Of a DNA stretch of 64,000 nucleotides, positions 18,995 through 28,679 are shown piece by piece. The stretch comes from Nostoc edaphicum CCNP1411 (lineage in GTDB: Bacteria > Cyanobacteriota > Cyanobacteriia > Cyanobacteriales > Nostocaceae). The notes beneath the pieces are model-generated. The model was not told the DNA's origin. It did no database searches and was given only the letters and a program-made list of their open reading frames with translations. Position numbers and translations under genes: made by a program. How positions within the stretch are numbered: the stretch's first letter is position 1; each line of letters begins with the position of its first letter. The stretch is taken from contig NZ_CP054698.1 in NCBI RefSeq assembly GCF_014023275.1, forward strand, positions 4,774,001 through 4,838,000. Direction: 5' to 3'.

Positions 18995-19469
18995 AAGAAC
19001 CAGACACAGCTTTAGTCGGTCTACCTTTGATAGCTTTAAAACGTTCGCCTAACTGTTCAGCGACGGTTTTTAAGCCTGGAGTCTTTTTCGATGCTGTCTT
19101 TACGTAGTCATAAACTGTCAAGCTACTAGTCATAGCTTCACTACCGACTGCCATTAGAGTATCATCTACCTGTTCGGCGAGTTGCTGCACTGAGATTAAA
19201 AGTTCAGTAAGCGCAGTGGCTAATTGATAATCCCGGACAAGTTCTTCAACATCAAAAGTGGCTGGAAGAATTTCGCGGTTAGACTGAGCAGCAGTGACGC
19301 TATTGTTTACAAAGGCTAGGCTTTTATCGCCCATTTTTACCAGCTTCCGCCGTTCTTCAGTGCTGAGAGTAATCAGAAAGGGCAGCTTTTTTTGAACTGT
19401 TTGTAGCGCGGCTTTAATTTCTTGGATATCTTGTGGCGAAAGGGTGGCTGCAATATTTTGATAGGCCAT
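18993..19469 (-). CDS. Conserved hypothetical helical protein
   Basis: 158 residues, starting MAYQNIAATLSPQDIQEIKA, with KLPFLITLSTEERRKLVKMG and TVYDYVKTASKKTPGLKTVA. I recognise it only as a conserved cyanobacterial type of unknown function. It looks all-helical and soluble, without cysteines or a signal peptide. ATG at 19469. Its stop codon (18993-18995) overlaps the last unit of the 21-bp tandem repeat, so the repeat may have grown out of the 3' end of this gene. First of a run of small minus-strand genes in a defence/toxin-antitoxin neighbourhood. Confidence 0.75.
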   Translation of the reverse strand: MAYQNIAATLSPQDIQEIKAALQTVQKKLPFLITLSTEERRKLVKMGDKSLAFVNNSVTAAQSNREILPATFDVEELVRDYQLATALTELLISVQQLAEQVDDTLMAVGSEAMTSSLTVYDYVKTASKKTPGLKTVAEQLGERFKAIKGRPTKAVSGS

Positions 19470-19664
19470 TATATATTTACCTTGGGAGTTCTAATGATGA
19501 AGTAGCAATAGTTGCTAAGTATAGAATTCCCATTGGTGGGTGCGATCGCACATCATAACTTATTTATTTACTGCATATAAACAATACTCGTATATATGGG
19601 CGGCGCGATCGCTAACTAAACGCCGCAATTCTGCATTAATATATGGACGAGACACTTTGAATAC

Positions 19665-19919
19665 TTACTCTGCGCTGATGTACTGATGAGCTCTTGCTTT
19701 TGCTAGTAGCATAATATGCTCTAGCGTGAGGAAATGATCTAACTCTCGCTGGTCACTTCCTGTAAGACCTTCAGTTTTTGCGCGGTAAACGAGATCCTCT
19801 AAACGGTCTTTGGCTGCATCCGAGAGTTTAAAATCGATAACACTTTGGGGAGTAGTGCCAGCAGCAATAAACTCTATAATTTCATCGTAGACTTTGATTG
19901 TATTTATAGATGTGTTCAT
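19665..19919 (-). CDS. Small hypothetical protein beside hicAB
   Basis: 84 residues (MNTSINTIKVYDEIIEFIAA, then TTPQSVIDFKLSDAAKDRLEDLVYRAKTEGLT). The middle resembles small antitoxin-like or adaptor proteins often found next to toxin genes in cyanobacteria, but I cannot name a family. ATG at 19919, 25 bases after hicB and on the same strand, so probably co-transcribed with hicAB. Acidic and helical. Confidence 0.6.
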   Translation of the reverse strand: MNTSINTIKVYDEIIEFIAAGTTPQSVIDFKLSDAAKDRLEDLVYRAKTEGLTGSDQRELDHFLTLEHIMLLAKARAHQYISAE

Positions 19920-19944
19920 AAGCTACCTTTTTAATTCATAAATT

Positions 19945-20169
19945 TTATGCAACTTCCAAAGACTTTCCTAGCTTCTTAGGCTCTGGTAAAGGTTCACCAT
20001 CAGCCAAAGATGATTCAATCAGCATTTCTAAAACTTCTTGAGCATTTTTAAGAGCTTCTTCATAAGTCTCTCCGTGAGTGTGACAAAATTCTCCCCATTC
20101 AGGAAGACTGACAACAAAACACTCATCTTCATCAGACCACTGAATAATAATTGTGTAGTGAGAATTCAT
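19945..20169 (-). CDS. hicB: HicB-family antitoxin
   Basis: 74 residues with the degenerate RNase H-like HicB fold: YTIIIQWSDEDECFVVSLPE, then the hallmark THGETYEEALKNAQEVLEML and IESSLADGEPLPEP. It would neutralise the HicA toxin encoded immediately upstream. The start overlaps the hicA stop by 4 bases (ATGA). No C-terminal DNA-binding domain is present, so autoregulation would need another domain. A near-duplicate lies at 20447-20671. Confidence 0.9.
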   Translation of the reverse strand: MNSHYTIIIQWSDEDECFVVSLPEWGEFCHTHGETYEEALKNAQEVLEMLIESSLADGEPLPEPKKLGKSLEVA

Positions 20170-20393
20170 TCTTTTTCTTCCTCTTGAGCATTTTTAATTT
20201 CTTCTAATCTTTGAAGTGCGTTATTAACATCCTTCTCTTGGTAAGCTTTAGCATCATTTCCGTCTTTACCTGATATAGTAACTCTCCCAGGTAGGAGGGG
20301 ATGATACCAATTAGTATGGCTACCTTTTCCAGGACGGTAACTAAACCCTGCTTGCAGCAATAAGGTTTTGAGTTCTCTGATTTTCTTGGGCAT
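20166..20393 (-). CDS. hicA: HicA-family mRNA interferase toxin
   Basis: 75 residues with the dsRNA-binding-like HicA fold: MPKKIRELKTLLLQAGFSYR, then the GKGSHTNWYHP segment carrying the catalytic His, and GRVTISGKDGNDAKAYQEKDV. Expected to cleave mRNA under stress when HicB is degraded. Typical hicA-hicB order with a 4-base overlap. The extended QEKDVNNALQRLEEIKNAQ tail is usual for cyanobacterial HicA. Motifs intact. Confidence 0.9.
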   Translation of the reverse strand: MPKKIRELKTLLLQAGFSYRPGKGSHTNWYHPLLPGRVTISGKDGNDAKAYQEKDVNNALQRLEEIKNAQEEEKE

Positions 20394-20446
20394 AGCCTTT
20401 GTTTACATTTTCACTCCCTTGATTTACCACTACTCTCTTTGCTTAT

Positions 20447-20671
20447 CTATACAACTTCCAAGGATTTTCCTAGCGTTTTAGGCTCTGGTAGAGTTTCACT
20501 GTCAGCCAAAGATGATTCAATCAGCATCTCTAAAACTTCCTGAGCATTTTTAAGAGCGTCTTCGTAAGTCTCTCCGTGAGTGCAAGGCTGCATTATATCC
20601 GTAAACTCAGGTAGCAAAACCATATAACATTGGTCTTCTTCTGACCTTTGAATCACAATTGTATATTTCAT
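20447..20671 (-). CDS. Orphan HicB-like antitoxin, duplicate of the downstream hicB
   Basis: 74 residues nearly matching the other HicB: YTIVIQRSEEDQCYMVLLPE, THGETYEDALKNAQEVLEML, IESSLADSETLPEPKTLGKS. No hicA precedes it; the single hicA lies 54 bases downstream, so one toxin gene is flanked by two antitoxin genes. Tandem duplication of hicB, or loss of a second hicA, would explain this. It could act as extra antidote or as a regulator. Confidence 0.82.
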   Translation of the reverse strand: MKYTIVIQRSEEDQCYMVLLPEFTDIMQPCTHGETYEDALKNAQEVLEMLIESSLADSETLPEPKTLGKSLEVV

Positions 20672-20693
20672 TCTTCTGAAACATAATTACGAA

Positions 20694-20921
20694 TTACGAA
20701 TTACGAATTGTTCTCCAGCTTTTTACCCGACCTTCAGCAATATCTTTTTTACCTCTTTCAAAGGATTCAATAAATCCAGGGATATCAAGTAACTCTTGGG
20801 TAGCATCTTCACTCTCTTTATCTGCTAGATATGCTAAAAAATCAGCAACCAGTTGTAAGCGTTCTGAAGATAATACATCTAAATATTGGTTGATTTGCTG
20901 ACGAACTTCTATGTTATTCAT
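20694..20921 (-). CDS. Small antitoxin-like protein
   Basis: 75 residues (MNNIEVRQQINQYLDVLSSE, then LQLVADFLAYLADKESEDAT and IPGFIESFERGKKDIAEGRV). The N-terminal helical part followed by an acidic linker resembles DUF2281-like antitoxins of RelE/ParE-type toxins, but no such toxin is adjacent. It lies 15 bases after the NACHT gene's end on the same strand and may be co-transcribed. The short repeat acgaatt occurs just downstream. Confidence 0.65.
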   Translation of the reverse strand: MNNIEVRQQINQYLDVLSSERLQLVADFLAYLADKESEDATQELLDIPGFIESFERGKKDIAEGRVKSWRTIRNS

Positions 20922-22205
20922 ATTTTTGCAACTCTTTTACTTCTCTAATTGTGCCAACTTCTTCTGAGCAAATTCCCGCACTTGCTCATCTGGGTCATTC
21001 TCTGCGCGATCGCGCAACAGTGGTAAAGTCTGGGGATGCTGAGGAAATTGCTCAATGATTGCCTTAAGTGCTATTTGCCGGGAAGGAACCTGATTCCTAT
21101 TAGAGGTGCTATCAGTTGAGAAATCCCAAAATATCGGATTAAAAAAATCATCAACAGCACACTCATAAAGAAAATCATAAATTTCAGGACTAGTCTGCCA
21201 ACTCTTAATCAGTTCTTCCATCACATTGTGTTTTAGATAGCCGAAATTATCAAGTTGAGCAGATTCTTTGAGGAAAGATAAGACGAAAGATAAAATATTA
21301 AGTTCATTTTTCCATCCCTGTACTAATTCTTCCACTACTGTATTTTGTACTACCCAATCATTACTAGACTGAACAAGAGATTTGAGCATCGGCAAAATAT
21401 CTGGGTCATCTTTCCAACCTCGCGCTAACTCTCGCACTGCCATAGTTTGTATGTTTCTATCCTCACTAGACTGAGCAAGGGATTTGAGCATTGGCAAAGT
21501 ATCTGGGTCATCTTTCCAACCTCGTGCTAATTCTTGCACTGCTGCATAGGCAGATGTGTTATCTGTATCATGAATAAGTTGAGCAAGAGATTTGAGTATT
21601 GGTAAAGTATCGGGGTCATCTTTCCAACCTTGTGCTAATTCTCGCACTGCCATAGCTGGTATACCTCCATCCTTTCCATTCAAACCATACATAGCTAAAG
21701 TTTTTAACCAAGGTAATGTCTCTACGTGCTTACTCCATGTAGTTGTAATGACTGAAACTACCTTAGTATTAATTTTATCGATTAAGTTAAGTAGGTCTGT
21801 GTCTGTACAGAGAAAATCTTCTGAACTGTAAGGAACATAATACTCCGCTACTTTTTTTAGATAGTTAAGCAATTTATTGTCAGTCACTGTTATTGTAGAG
21901 CGGTTTTTTACATCTAAAATACAATCAGATGCAAGAAAAAGGATATCAGTAAGTTTTTCTTCATAAGCACCTTCATTTAGTCCGTCCTCAAATATTTCAA
22001 TTAAATGTTCAATAATCTCTCCTGCGAATTTTGATTCAAGACTTCCTGCAATCAAACGTAAAACTTCATACCAACTTTCATCTTGCCAGTGCTTGCCAAA
22101 AACTTCATTCTTAAGTTCCTCAATAGTCAGCGTTTGCGTTTCCTTAAACTGCCAGACAAACTCCCAAGCACAGAAATATTCTAAAAATGTCCGATGCACA
22201 AAAGC

Positions 22206-23386
22206 CAGAAGTGTTGAACGGTAAGAAAAATCCGATAAAAATAGCCCAAAATATGGTATTTTTGGGCGAAGGCTTAAACTATATTAGTTTGATTGTGATT
22301 ATAAATTCATTTCCCAAAATTGTCAAAGATATCTTGAAAAGCCTGCCAAAAAATGATTATCCAGTATTGAATAGTCGTCTATTCTTTGAGTGCTGGCTAT
22401 CCTATGCTCTGGATAATAGCTTAACAAGTATGCGAGATTTATTTAAGAGATTAAACAATACAGGATTTGAGGTAGATATTTCTACTTTTTCTAAAGCAAA
22501 TTTACATCGAAGCCAAAAACAATTTCAAGGAATTTACCAAAAATTAAATGAATTAGTACAGAAGAAAATTCACAAAAAATTACACGATAAATATGCTATT
22601 TGTCCTATTGATTCAACAATTATTACCCTGACAAGTAAATTGTTATGGGTTTTGGGTCATCATCAAGTCAAACTTTTTAGTTCTTTGAATTTAGCTACAG
22701 GTAGCCCAGAAGATAACTTGATCAATTTTGGACATGATCATGATTATAAATTTGGTTCCAAGATGATGTCTAGTCTCCCAACTAATGCTGTAGGGGTAAT
22801 GGATAGAGGCTTTGCGGGATTAAAATTCATTCAAGAATTGGTACAAGAAAACAAATATTTTGTTTTGCGGATTAAAAACAATTTCGTTACTAGAATTTGA
22901 GGATGCAACTGGATTAGTCAAAGTAGGTGCATCTGATGAGGCTATTGCCTATAGAGTCATTAATTTTTGTGATTTAGAAACGAAAACTGAGTTCCGCTTA
23001 GTGACTAATTTACCAAAGTCGGGAGATGCAGCTGTTAATGATGATGAAATTAGGGATATTTATCGATTACGTTGGGGAGTTGAACTCTTGTGGAAGTTTT
23101 TAAAGATGCACTTAAAACTTGACAAATTAATTACCAAAAACGTCAACGGTATCACCATACAAATTTACGTTAGTTTAATAGCTTATCTGATTTTACAGCT
23201 TTTATCTATTCCCGCACAATGGGGACATACACTATTAGATAAATTCCGCTATTTGCAATCTTGTATGTGTCAGAAAATCAGCTATGTTCATTGGTTTGAG
23301 GAGATGATGTTATGTTGACTAATTTAGCCTTTTTAGAGTTAGTGTAACTATCTATGTAAAGTTTTGTATCAGCATTCAACATTTCT
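22206..23386 (+). mobile_element. IS4-family element, 1181 bp
   Basis: Imperfect inverted ends (cagaagtgttgaacgg / agcattcaacatttct), flanked by the 10-bp direct repeat GCACAAAAGC at 22196-22205 and 23387-23396, as expected for IS4. Inserted in the NACHT gene within the codons for YAFVHRTFLEYF. Opposite orientation to the gene. Confidence 0.93.
22253..23318 (+). pseudogene. IS4-family transposase, one frameshift
   Basis: The first frame, to 22900, carries ICPIDSTIITLTSKLL (first Asp) and GVMDRGFAGLKFIQEL (second Asp). The second, from about 22890, carries IYRLRWGVELLWKFLKMHLK, the YREK-type block with the catalytic Glu. The break is a single-base indel near 22880-22895 (in KNN...LLEFED). Two starts are possible; the MVFLGEGLNY ATG at 22253 is used here because the frame upstream runs into the target duplication. 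Conceptual length about 350 residues. Confidence 0.88.
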
Positions 23387-24264
23387 GCACAAAAGCATAA
23401 TAATCATCACCAAGTGAACGTAACATAAAGTTGCGAGTATGTAGTTGCTCTTTCAACTTGGAGGCTTTATCTATGGCTTTATACAATGGTATGTCTATGC
23501 TTTGCATGTAAGTACTGAATATTTCTTCTAAATCATCCTTATTTATAATGTTGCCAGCGAAACTTTTTTCCCTGGTTTGCATTTTATAAGCAAGCTTACG
23601 CAACATTGCTTGTTTATGTTTTAGCGAAATAATTTCTAGCCGCTCATCTGGCTTTAAATGGCGTTTATTATCCCAATCATGCAGCAGTAATTTGGAAACC
23701 TCTTTATAGAGTTTACTTCTATCTAGGGGCAACTTTGCTTTGATATTAAGAATTGCCATCATCGTCAACAGCAGAGGATTTCCCGCCAATTCTGTAATAG
23801 ATTTGGAAGCTGCAATTCCTCTTTGTAGCCGTTCCCGTTTTCTCACCTTATCTACTGCATCGGTAAAAGTTAACTCATGCCAACGGTAGATAAAATCCTG
23901 AATTTGTTCTGAGTCTAAATCTTGTAAGATAAAGTGGCGAAACTCAGCATCACGCAATCGTTGCGGTTTATAGCCAATAATCCGAGAAGTGACAATTACC
24001 TGCACATCAGGATACTCATTAGTAAAGCGATGAATATCAGTAATTACATCCTCTCGCTTACCAGGGTCAAATACCTCATCTAAACCATCAAACATTACTA
24101 AGGCATTACCAGCTTTTAATTGTTTATCTAGTTCTAGCTGATTGAGATGATGAACAGCACCACTACATTGATGAAAGAATTCTAGAAAGTTATTGCACTC
24201 TTTATCTTCCCGTCGCCGCATATAAGTGCGTAATTCAATTAGCAACGGAATTGGTAAAGATATA

Positions 24265-24451
24265 CCCCTCTTCTGTCACTTTCCGGGAAAGTGATCGCTA
24301 GAAGCCTCATGAGGCAATCAATACAAGCTATACTATTAGAAAAAAATAGGACTTGTATTTGTTATTAGAAAATAATCGCGCAATCGCTTGTTATACAAAA
24401 GCTCTAGATTTTAGAAAAGGCAAATGTTTTCGGAGAGTGACAGAAGAGGGA
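24265..24451. mobile_element. MITE of IS630 type, 187 bp, inside the NACHT gene
   Basis: Terminal inverted repeats ccctcttctgtcactttccg (24266-24285) and cggagagtgacagaagaggg (24431-24450), 19 of 20 matching, flanked by TA. The right TA (24452-24453) is also the left TA of the adjoining IS630. A plus frame inside reads ENNRAIACYTKALDFRKG, resembling an IS630 transposase N-terminus, so the MITE is probably an internal deletion of a full element. Confidence 0.8.
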
Positions 24452-24453
24452 TA

Positions 24454-25467
24454 CAGCACCTACGGCTGTTATGAGGTACAGTAGCAGCAACTAGCAAACC
24501 AGTTTCTTAAATGTTGAGGATTTATTAAGTCGAGTGCAACTGAGATTAGTTTATCAACCATTTCTGTTGTAGTTGGAGCAAAATTGCGTAAAAAAGATTT
24601 AAGTTGTGACCACCATAATTCAATTGGATTAAAATCGGGGGAGTATGAGGATAAACAAATAACTTTCGCACCTACAGCTTCAATCATTGGCACAATTGAA
24701 TCTAGTTTATGTGCGGATAAATTATCCATCACCACTACTGCTCCTGACCATAAATGTGGTACTAAAAACTTCTCAATAAATAATTCAAATGCAATGCCAT
24801 CCATTGAACCATTCATTGTCATTAATGCAACTACTTTTTAAGACTAATTGCTCCAATTACTGTAACTTTTGAGCCTCTATAGAAGGGGTTAAGAGAGTAA
24901 GCTCTTGTTCCCATTTGTGAACGGGCATGAGTCCTCGCTAACCCAAGTAGGACACCAGTTTCATCCAAAAATACTAAATTTTCTGGCTCTATATTTTTGA
25001 CCTTTTCCCAATAATCTAATCTTAAATGCAGGACTCTCTCAGTAAGAGCTTGGGTACTCCGCTTCGTTTTTTTTTACGATTTAATCCTAATTTCTGTAAC
25101 GCCCGACACATTGCACTTTGACCTACCCAATTACCAGTCTTGTCTGCAAATAATTCACACAACTCTATCAATGTTGCATCTGGATATGATTCAACTAATT
25201 CTCTCAACTCTATGTCAGCATTTGTTAGATGACTAAATTGTGGCTTTCCTCGCGGCTTGGATTGTAAATTTCCTTCAAGTTTTTGTTGTTTTACAAGCTT
25301 TTGAACTAAACTTTTTGAGACGGAAAATATGTTAGCTACTTTTCTGATTGAGATATTTTTTTGAAGATGTGCTGCAACTATTTTTTCTCGAAGATCGACA
25401 GAGTATGACTTCATTTAGAGGTATTTATATTTTAATTTATTGTACCTCATAACAGACGCAAGTGCTG
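24454..25467 (-). mobile_element. IS630-family element (IS-C), 1014 bp
   Basis: Inverted ends of about 27 bp (cagcacctacggctgttatg..., matched on the right by ...cataacagacgcaagtgctg), flanked by TA at 24452-24453 and 25468-25469. Removing it together with the neighbouring MITE restores the NACHT frame through PLDNVISLPIPLL. Confidence 0.9.
24469..25414 (-). pseudogene. IS630-family transposase (IS-C), two breaks
   Basis: ORF A (25414-25022) is the helix-turn-helix half (MKSYSVDLREKIVAAHLQKN, SIRKVANIFSVSKSLVQKLV). Between 25021 and 24823 the next frame encodes NIEPENLVFLDETGVLLG (first Asp). The last frame (24822-24469) encodes VVMDNLSAHKLD (second Asp) and LSSYSPDFNPIELWWSQLKS (Glu). The first break falls on an A-run at the KKK(T) linker, the position also broken in the IS630 at 52522, so it may be programmed slippage. 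The second, in an A-run near 24840, is a true deletion. Confidence 0.85.
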
Positions 25468-26530
25468 TAACATTATCCAGTGGAGACTCTGCCCAATTCA
25501 AAGCCAGAAATTGCAACAATGTAGACTTCCCGGAACCAGGATCGCCCAAAATCACAATATATTTATAATCTTGCTTTTTATTGACAACATCTAAAACTGA
25601 ACGGATCGGCTGTTCAAAATAAACCCGTTTGTGGCGTTCTAATTCTTCTAATTCAAGTTCTGCTTCTACTTGGTCACTTTCTCGCAGCCGTCTAAGATGT
25701 TCTTTAGGCAGTTCGTGAACTTGTGCTAAAACTTGATGAGTTTCCCGGACATTTTGAGCAGTAAAAATCCGCCATAATTTAAGTTCGTTATAGGCATAGC
25801 CGCTAGTATCTAAGCTATCTAACTTGAGATTGCCATAGCGTTCGCGGATTCCTTCTTGATATTTAACTAAATTAAAATCTACAATAACCCCAGCAATTTC
25901 TTTTGTATTTAATTCAATATCAGATAACTTTTGTAATTCCAGGATATGGTGTAACTCTTTTGAATCTAAAAGAAGTTCTTGGACTTGTGTAAAATACTGT
26001 TCTGTAATTGATTGCCAATTAAACTTAGATGACAGAGGTTTTAATTGCAGCCTGTTCCAACTATCTTCTAGGGTTTGAGCGTCTAGAGATTCGCAATTAA
26101 TATCAAAAGCCTTACCAAGAATTTCTGTAACCGACTTATCGCTGATAAATTTCTGGATGTCTGTGGTGTACTCTTTAATCTCAGTTTCAGCAAGTTTGCA
26201 ACGAACTTTTAACTGCTGCTGCATGAGTTGCAAAAACTCCTTTAACGCTTTCCCCGCAGCAACTTCTATGTCTTCCTTCTTAAGCTTCTGGAAAACCTTG
26301 CCAGGGATGCCTTTTAATAAATCTTTAGCCCAATCTTTAGCAGCATCCTTGGCTAAGTCTTCCAGAATGGGTTTAAAAATCAACCCGGCGGCCTGAGTTA
26401 CACCCCAAATAGCTAACCAGTCCAGCATAATACTCGCTTCTGTTGAGATTTTGATTACGAGTATATCCACTAGCTGGAGTAATGTTTCCAGATTTCAGGG
26501 TTATTGCAGAAATATCAGAGGTATCTAAGA

Positions 26531-26616
26531 ACCTCTCTCTAAATCTCTCTCCTTTTAGGAGAGAGACTTTGAATTTTCCCCTTTCCCGCGTCGGTAAGGG
26601 GTTAGGGGGTTAGGTT
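26531..26616. repeat. Palindromic composite repeat, copy 2
   Basis: ctctctccttttaggagagag followed by ccctttcccgcgtcggtaaggggttaggg matches the block at 18633-18718 in order and spacing. Intergenic, between the NACHT start and the DUF6887 gene. Confidence 0.7.
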
Positions 26617-26688
26617 TTGCGTTGGTTTTTTAGATTAATTGGAAACTGCGATCGCCAAGATTTTCAGTAAAATGTACTAACCACACAG

Positions 26689-26922
26689 CTAATCCTGATT
26701 ATTATTCTCTTGCTGAACTCTCTGAGCGATCGCTTCTGCAATTATCCGATTATTCTCTTCTATAGGTTTACCATCTTCAGTAAACATCGATGGATATATA
26801 ATTGCTTCTGAGTCAGGAGTGCGGCGACTAAATAAGATTTCCAGCGCTTCTATATCTTCCCGATTAGCAAGCACATACGCCCTCAACTCTTTTGTGGACA
26901 TTTGGGCAAAATTAGGTTTCAT
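26689..26922 (-). CDS. DUF6887-type small protein
   Basis: 77 residues from the ATG at 26922: MKPNFAQMSTKELRAYVLAN, then REDIEALEILFSRR and IYPSMFTEDGKPIEENNRII. I recognise it as one half of a two-gene cyanobacterial pair (DUF6887/DUF6888) that resembles toxin-antitoxin arrangements; function unproven. The longer frame to 27060 is not used because the homologous start is MKPNF. The ATG overlaps the end of the DUF6888-type gene by 11 bases. Confidence 0.75.
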   Translation of the reverse strand: MKPNFAQMSTKELRAYVLANREDIEALEILFSRRTPDSEAIIYPSMFTEDGKPIEENNRIIAEAIAQRVQQENNNQD

Positions 26923-27070
26923 TGACAAATCTCCAAGTTCCATCACGAAATATAAGGATTTGCAGTTCATCACCTGCCAAAATAAACACATTGCCAGTTG
27001 TGTCACTAAAACGGAATAGCTGAATTTCCCGGTAGAAATTAGACAAGTACTGGCAAACAATCACACACAT
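26912..27070 (-). CDS. DUF6888-type small protein, start uncertain
   Basis: The C-terminal core CQYLSNFYREIQLFRFSDTT, then GNVFILAGDELQILIFRDGTWRF, matches DUF6888. The only convenient ATG (27070) gives 52 residues, but the open frame extends further upstream through IYPTTRQAL, which looks homologous, so the true start may be a rarer codon near 27110. The gene ends inside the DUF6887 start, indicating coupled translation. The pair is often found near other small accessory genes in Nostoc. Confidence 0.7.
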   Translation of the reverse strand: MCVIVCQYLSNFYREIQLFRFSDTTGNVFILAGDELQILIFRDGTWRFVNET

Positions 27071-27161
27071 AAGGGCTTGCCGGGTCGTAGGATATATATT
27101 ATTTTCCTCAATTGTGACACAAATAATATTAAGCCTTAGAGGGTGAAAAATCTCAGTTGCC

Positions 27162-28100
27162 CTAAATGGCGATCGCAATTTTACCCACTGCACGCCCAGT
27201 TTCGCTATAACTGTGAGCTGCCGCAAGTTCTTGCAAGGGATATGTGCGATCAATCACCACACGAATTTTATCCGCTTCAATCAATTCTTTGAGAAAAAGC
27301 AAGTCCTTAGCGTTAGGCTTCTCAAAGAGAAATTTTGCTTTTTGACCAGGAAGGAATGCTGTTAAGACGCTCTCTAAGAAGACTTCAGGGCTGGGTAGCG
27401 TGGTGATATAAATTCCGTTGGGTTTGAGGACTTTTTTGGTTTGAGAGAGCGATCGCTTACCCACTGCATCAAAGATAATGTCATACTGCGCTGTATCTTC
27501 GGCAAAATCTTGCTGCGTATAATCAATCACGCGGTCTGCTCCCAAAGATTTCACCAAATCCAAGTTTTTGGTACTGCTAACTCCCGTCACCATTGCCCCT
27601 AAAGCCTTGGCAATTTGCACTGCAAAAATCCCCACACCACCAGCAGCACCATTAATCAAGACACTTTGTCCTGTTTGAATATTTCCCTGATCTCGCAGCG
27701 CTTGCAGAGCCGTAAGCGCTGCTAAAGGTACAGCCGCAGCTTCTTCATAAGATAAGTTCGTTGGTTTGAGAGCCACGACATTTTCTGGAACAGCTGCAAA
27801 TTCGGCATAACCTCCTCCAGGAAAGCTAGTACTGCCATAAATAGCATCTCCTGGTTTAAAGCGGGTGACACCAGAGCCAACGGCTACCACATCTCCCGCC
27901 ACATCAAACCCCAGAATCTTTGGAAAATTGCTGCCGGCAATCAAACTCAACATCCCTTTACGGATTTTCCAATCAATGGGATTAACACTACTAGCACGAA
28001 CTTTCACAAGTAACTGCGTTGGCTCAATTTTCGGCTGCTCCACATCTTCGTAGTGCAACACTTCAGCCGCGCCATACCGACGGATAACCACTGCTTTCAT
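27162..28100 (-). CDS. Zinc-type alcohol dehydrogenase-like NADP oxidoreductase (quinone oxidoreductase family)
   Basis: A 312-residue medium-chain dehydrogenase/reductase: GroES-like N-terminus ([33 protein letters not shown]), Rossmann fold with [19 protein letters not shown], and [13 protein letters not shown] after it. No structural-zinc Cys lobe is visible, which fits the NADPH:quinone oxidoreductase branch. Probably a soluble NADPH-dependent enone or quinone reductase. ATG at 28100 with a clear start [15 protein letters not shown]. Single gene; substrate unknown. Confidence 0.88.
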   Translation of the reverse strand: MKAVVIRRYGAAEVLHYEDVEQPKIEPTQLLVKVRASSVNPIDWKIRKGMLSLIAGSNFPKILGFDVAGDVVAVGSGVTRFKPGDAIYGSTSFPGGGYAEFAAVPENVVALKPTNLSYEEAAAVPLAALTALQALRDQGNIQTGQSVLINGAAGGVGIFAVQIAKALGAMVTGVSSTKNLDLVKSLGADRVIDYTQQDFAEDTAQYDIIFDAVGKRSLSQTKKVLKPNGIYITTLPSPEVFLESVLTAFLPGQKAKFLFEKPNAKDLLFLKELIEADKIRVVIDRTYPLQELAAAHSYSETGRAVGKIAIAI

Positions 28101-28277
28101 TGCATTCCTCCTGCTACCCTGTTTTCATGAATGAACTTAGACAGCTTATGAATACAGTGTAGCGATGTCTACGATTGGCATTTAACGAAGATGCTAGGTG
28201 CAGCCAGAAATTTCCTAAAATATCAATATCAGTCTAAGACTACACCTGTATGCCAGCTAGAGACATCTATCACAATA

Positions 28278-28679
28278 ATGTCTAATGTCAAAAATGCTTT
28301 GATTAAAGACAAATGGATAATTACTCATGACCCACTGACTCTGAAGTTTGGTAAAAAAGATTTGTATGTTGATTTAGGTGCTAGACAGTTGTTGGCGGCG
28401 GAAAAAGCAGAATCCAAAATTGCAGTTGAGATTAAAAGTTTTACCGGGAGATCGGATGTTGATGATTTAGAAAAAGCATTGGGTCAGTATATTTTATATC
28501 AGGATATCTTAATTGAATTGGAGCCAGAGCGAGTACTATATCTTGCAGTACCTAACAGTGTTTTTGATGATTTATTTGAAGAACCCATCGGCAAACTGTT
28601 ACTGAGAAATCATCGTTTAAAGCTGATTACTTTTGATCCAAAACAGGAGGTCATTAAACAATGGATTATACCAAGTTAG
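28278..28679 (+). CDS. xisH: XisH-family protein
   Basis: Homologue of XisH, one of the accessory proteins required with XisF and XisI for fdxN-element excision in Anabaena. Conserved blocks: NALIKDKWIITHDPLTLKFG, DLGARQLLAAEKAESKIAVE, KSFTGRSDVDDLEKALGQY and YLAVPNSVFDDLF; the fold resembles PD-(D/E)XK nucleases. I chose the ATG at 28278, which gives 133 residues; the usual MPAKD-type start is replaced by unrelated sequence upstream. It overlaps xisI by 19 bases. No fdxN element or XisF is in the window, so this is probably one of the many dispersed xisHI pairs. Confidence 0.9.
   Translation: MSNVKNALIKDKWIITHDPLTLKFGKKDLYVDLGARQLLAAEKAESKIAVEIKSFTGRSDVDDLEKALGQYILYQDILIELEPERVLYLAVPNSVFDDLFEEPIGKLLLRNHRLKLITFDPKQEVIKQWIIPS

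Larger units (their letters stand above)
20937..26428 (-). pseudogene. NACHT-domain STAND NTPase with HEAT-like C-terminus, broken by three insertions
   Basis: Deleting the IS630 (24454-25467), the MITE (24265-24451), the IS4 (22206-23386) and their target duplications gives one uninterrupted frame of 1032 codons including the stop, starting at the ATG at 26428 (MLDWLAIWG; 26470 is an alternative). The N-terminal ~280 residues are helical. The NACHT NTPase follows, with Walker A GDPGSGKST near residue 300 and Walker B ALVMFDGLDEVFD. The C-terminal half has repeats of the form VRELARGWKDDPDTLPMLKS, HEAT-like units for target sensing. Bacterial NACHT proteins are NLR-like anti-phage sensors; that role is inferred for this gene. 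The breaks lie between Walker A and B and just after the NACHT module. Confidence 0.9.
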
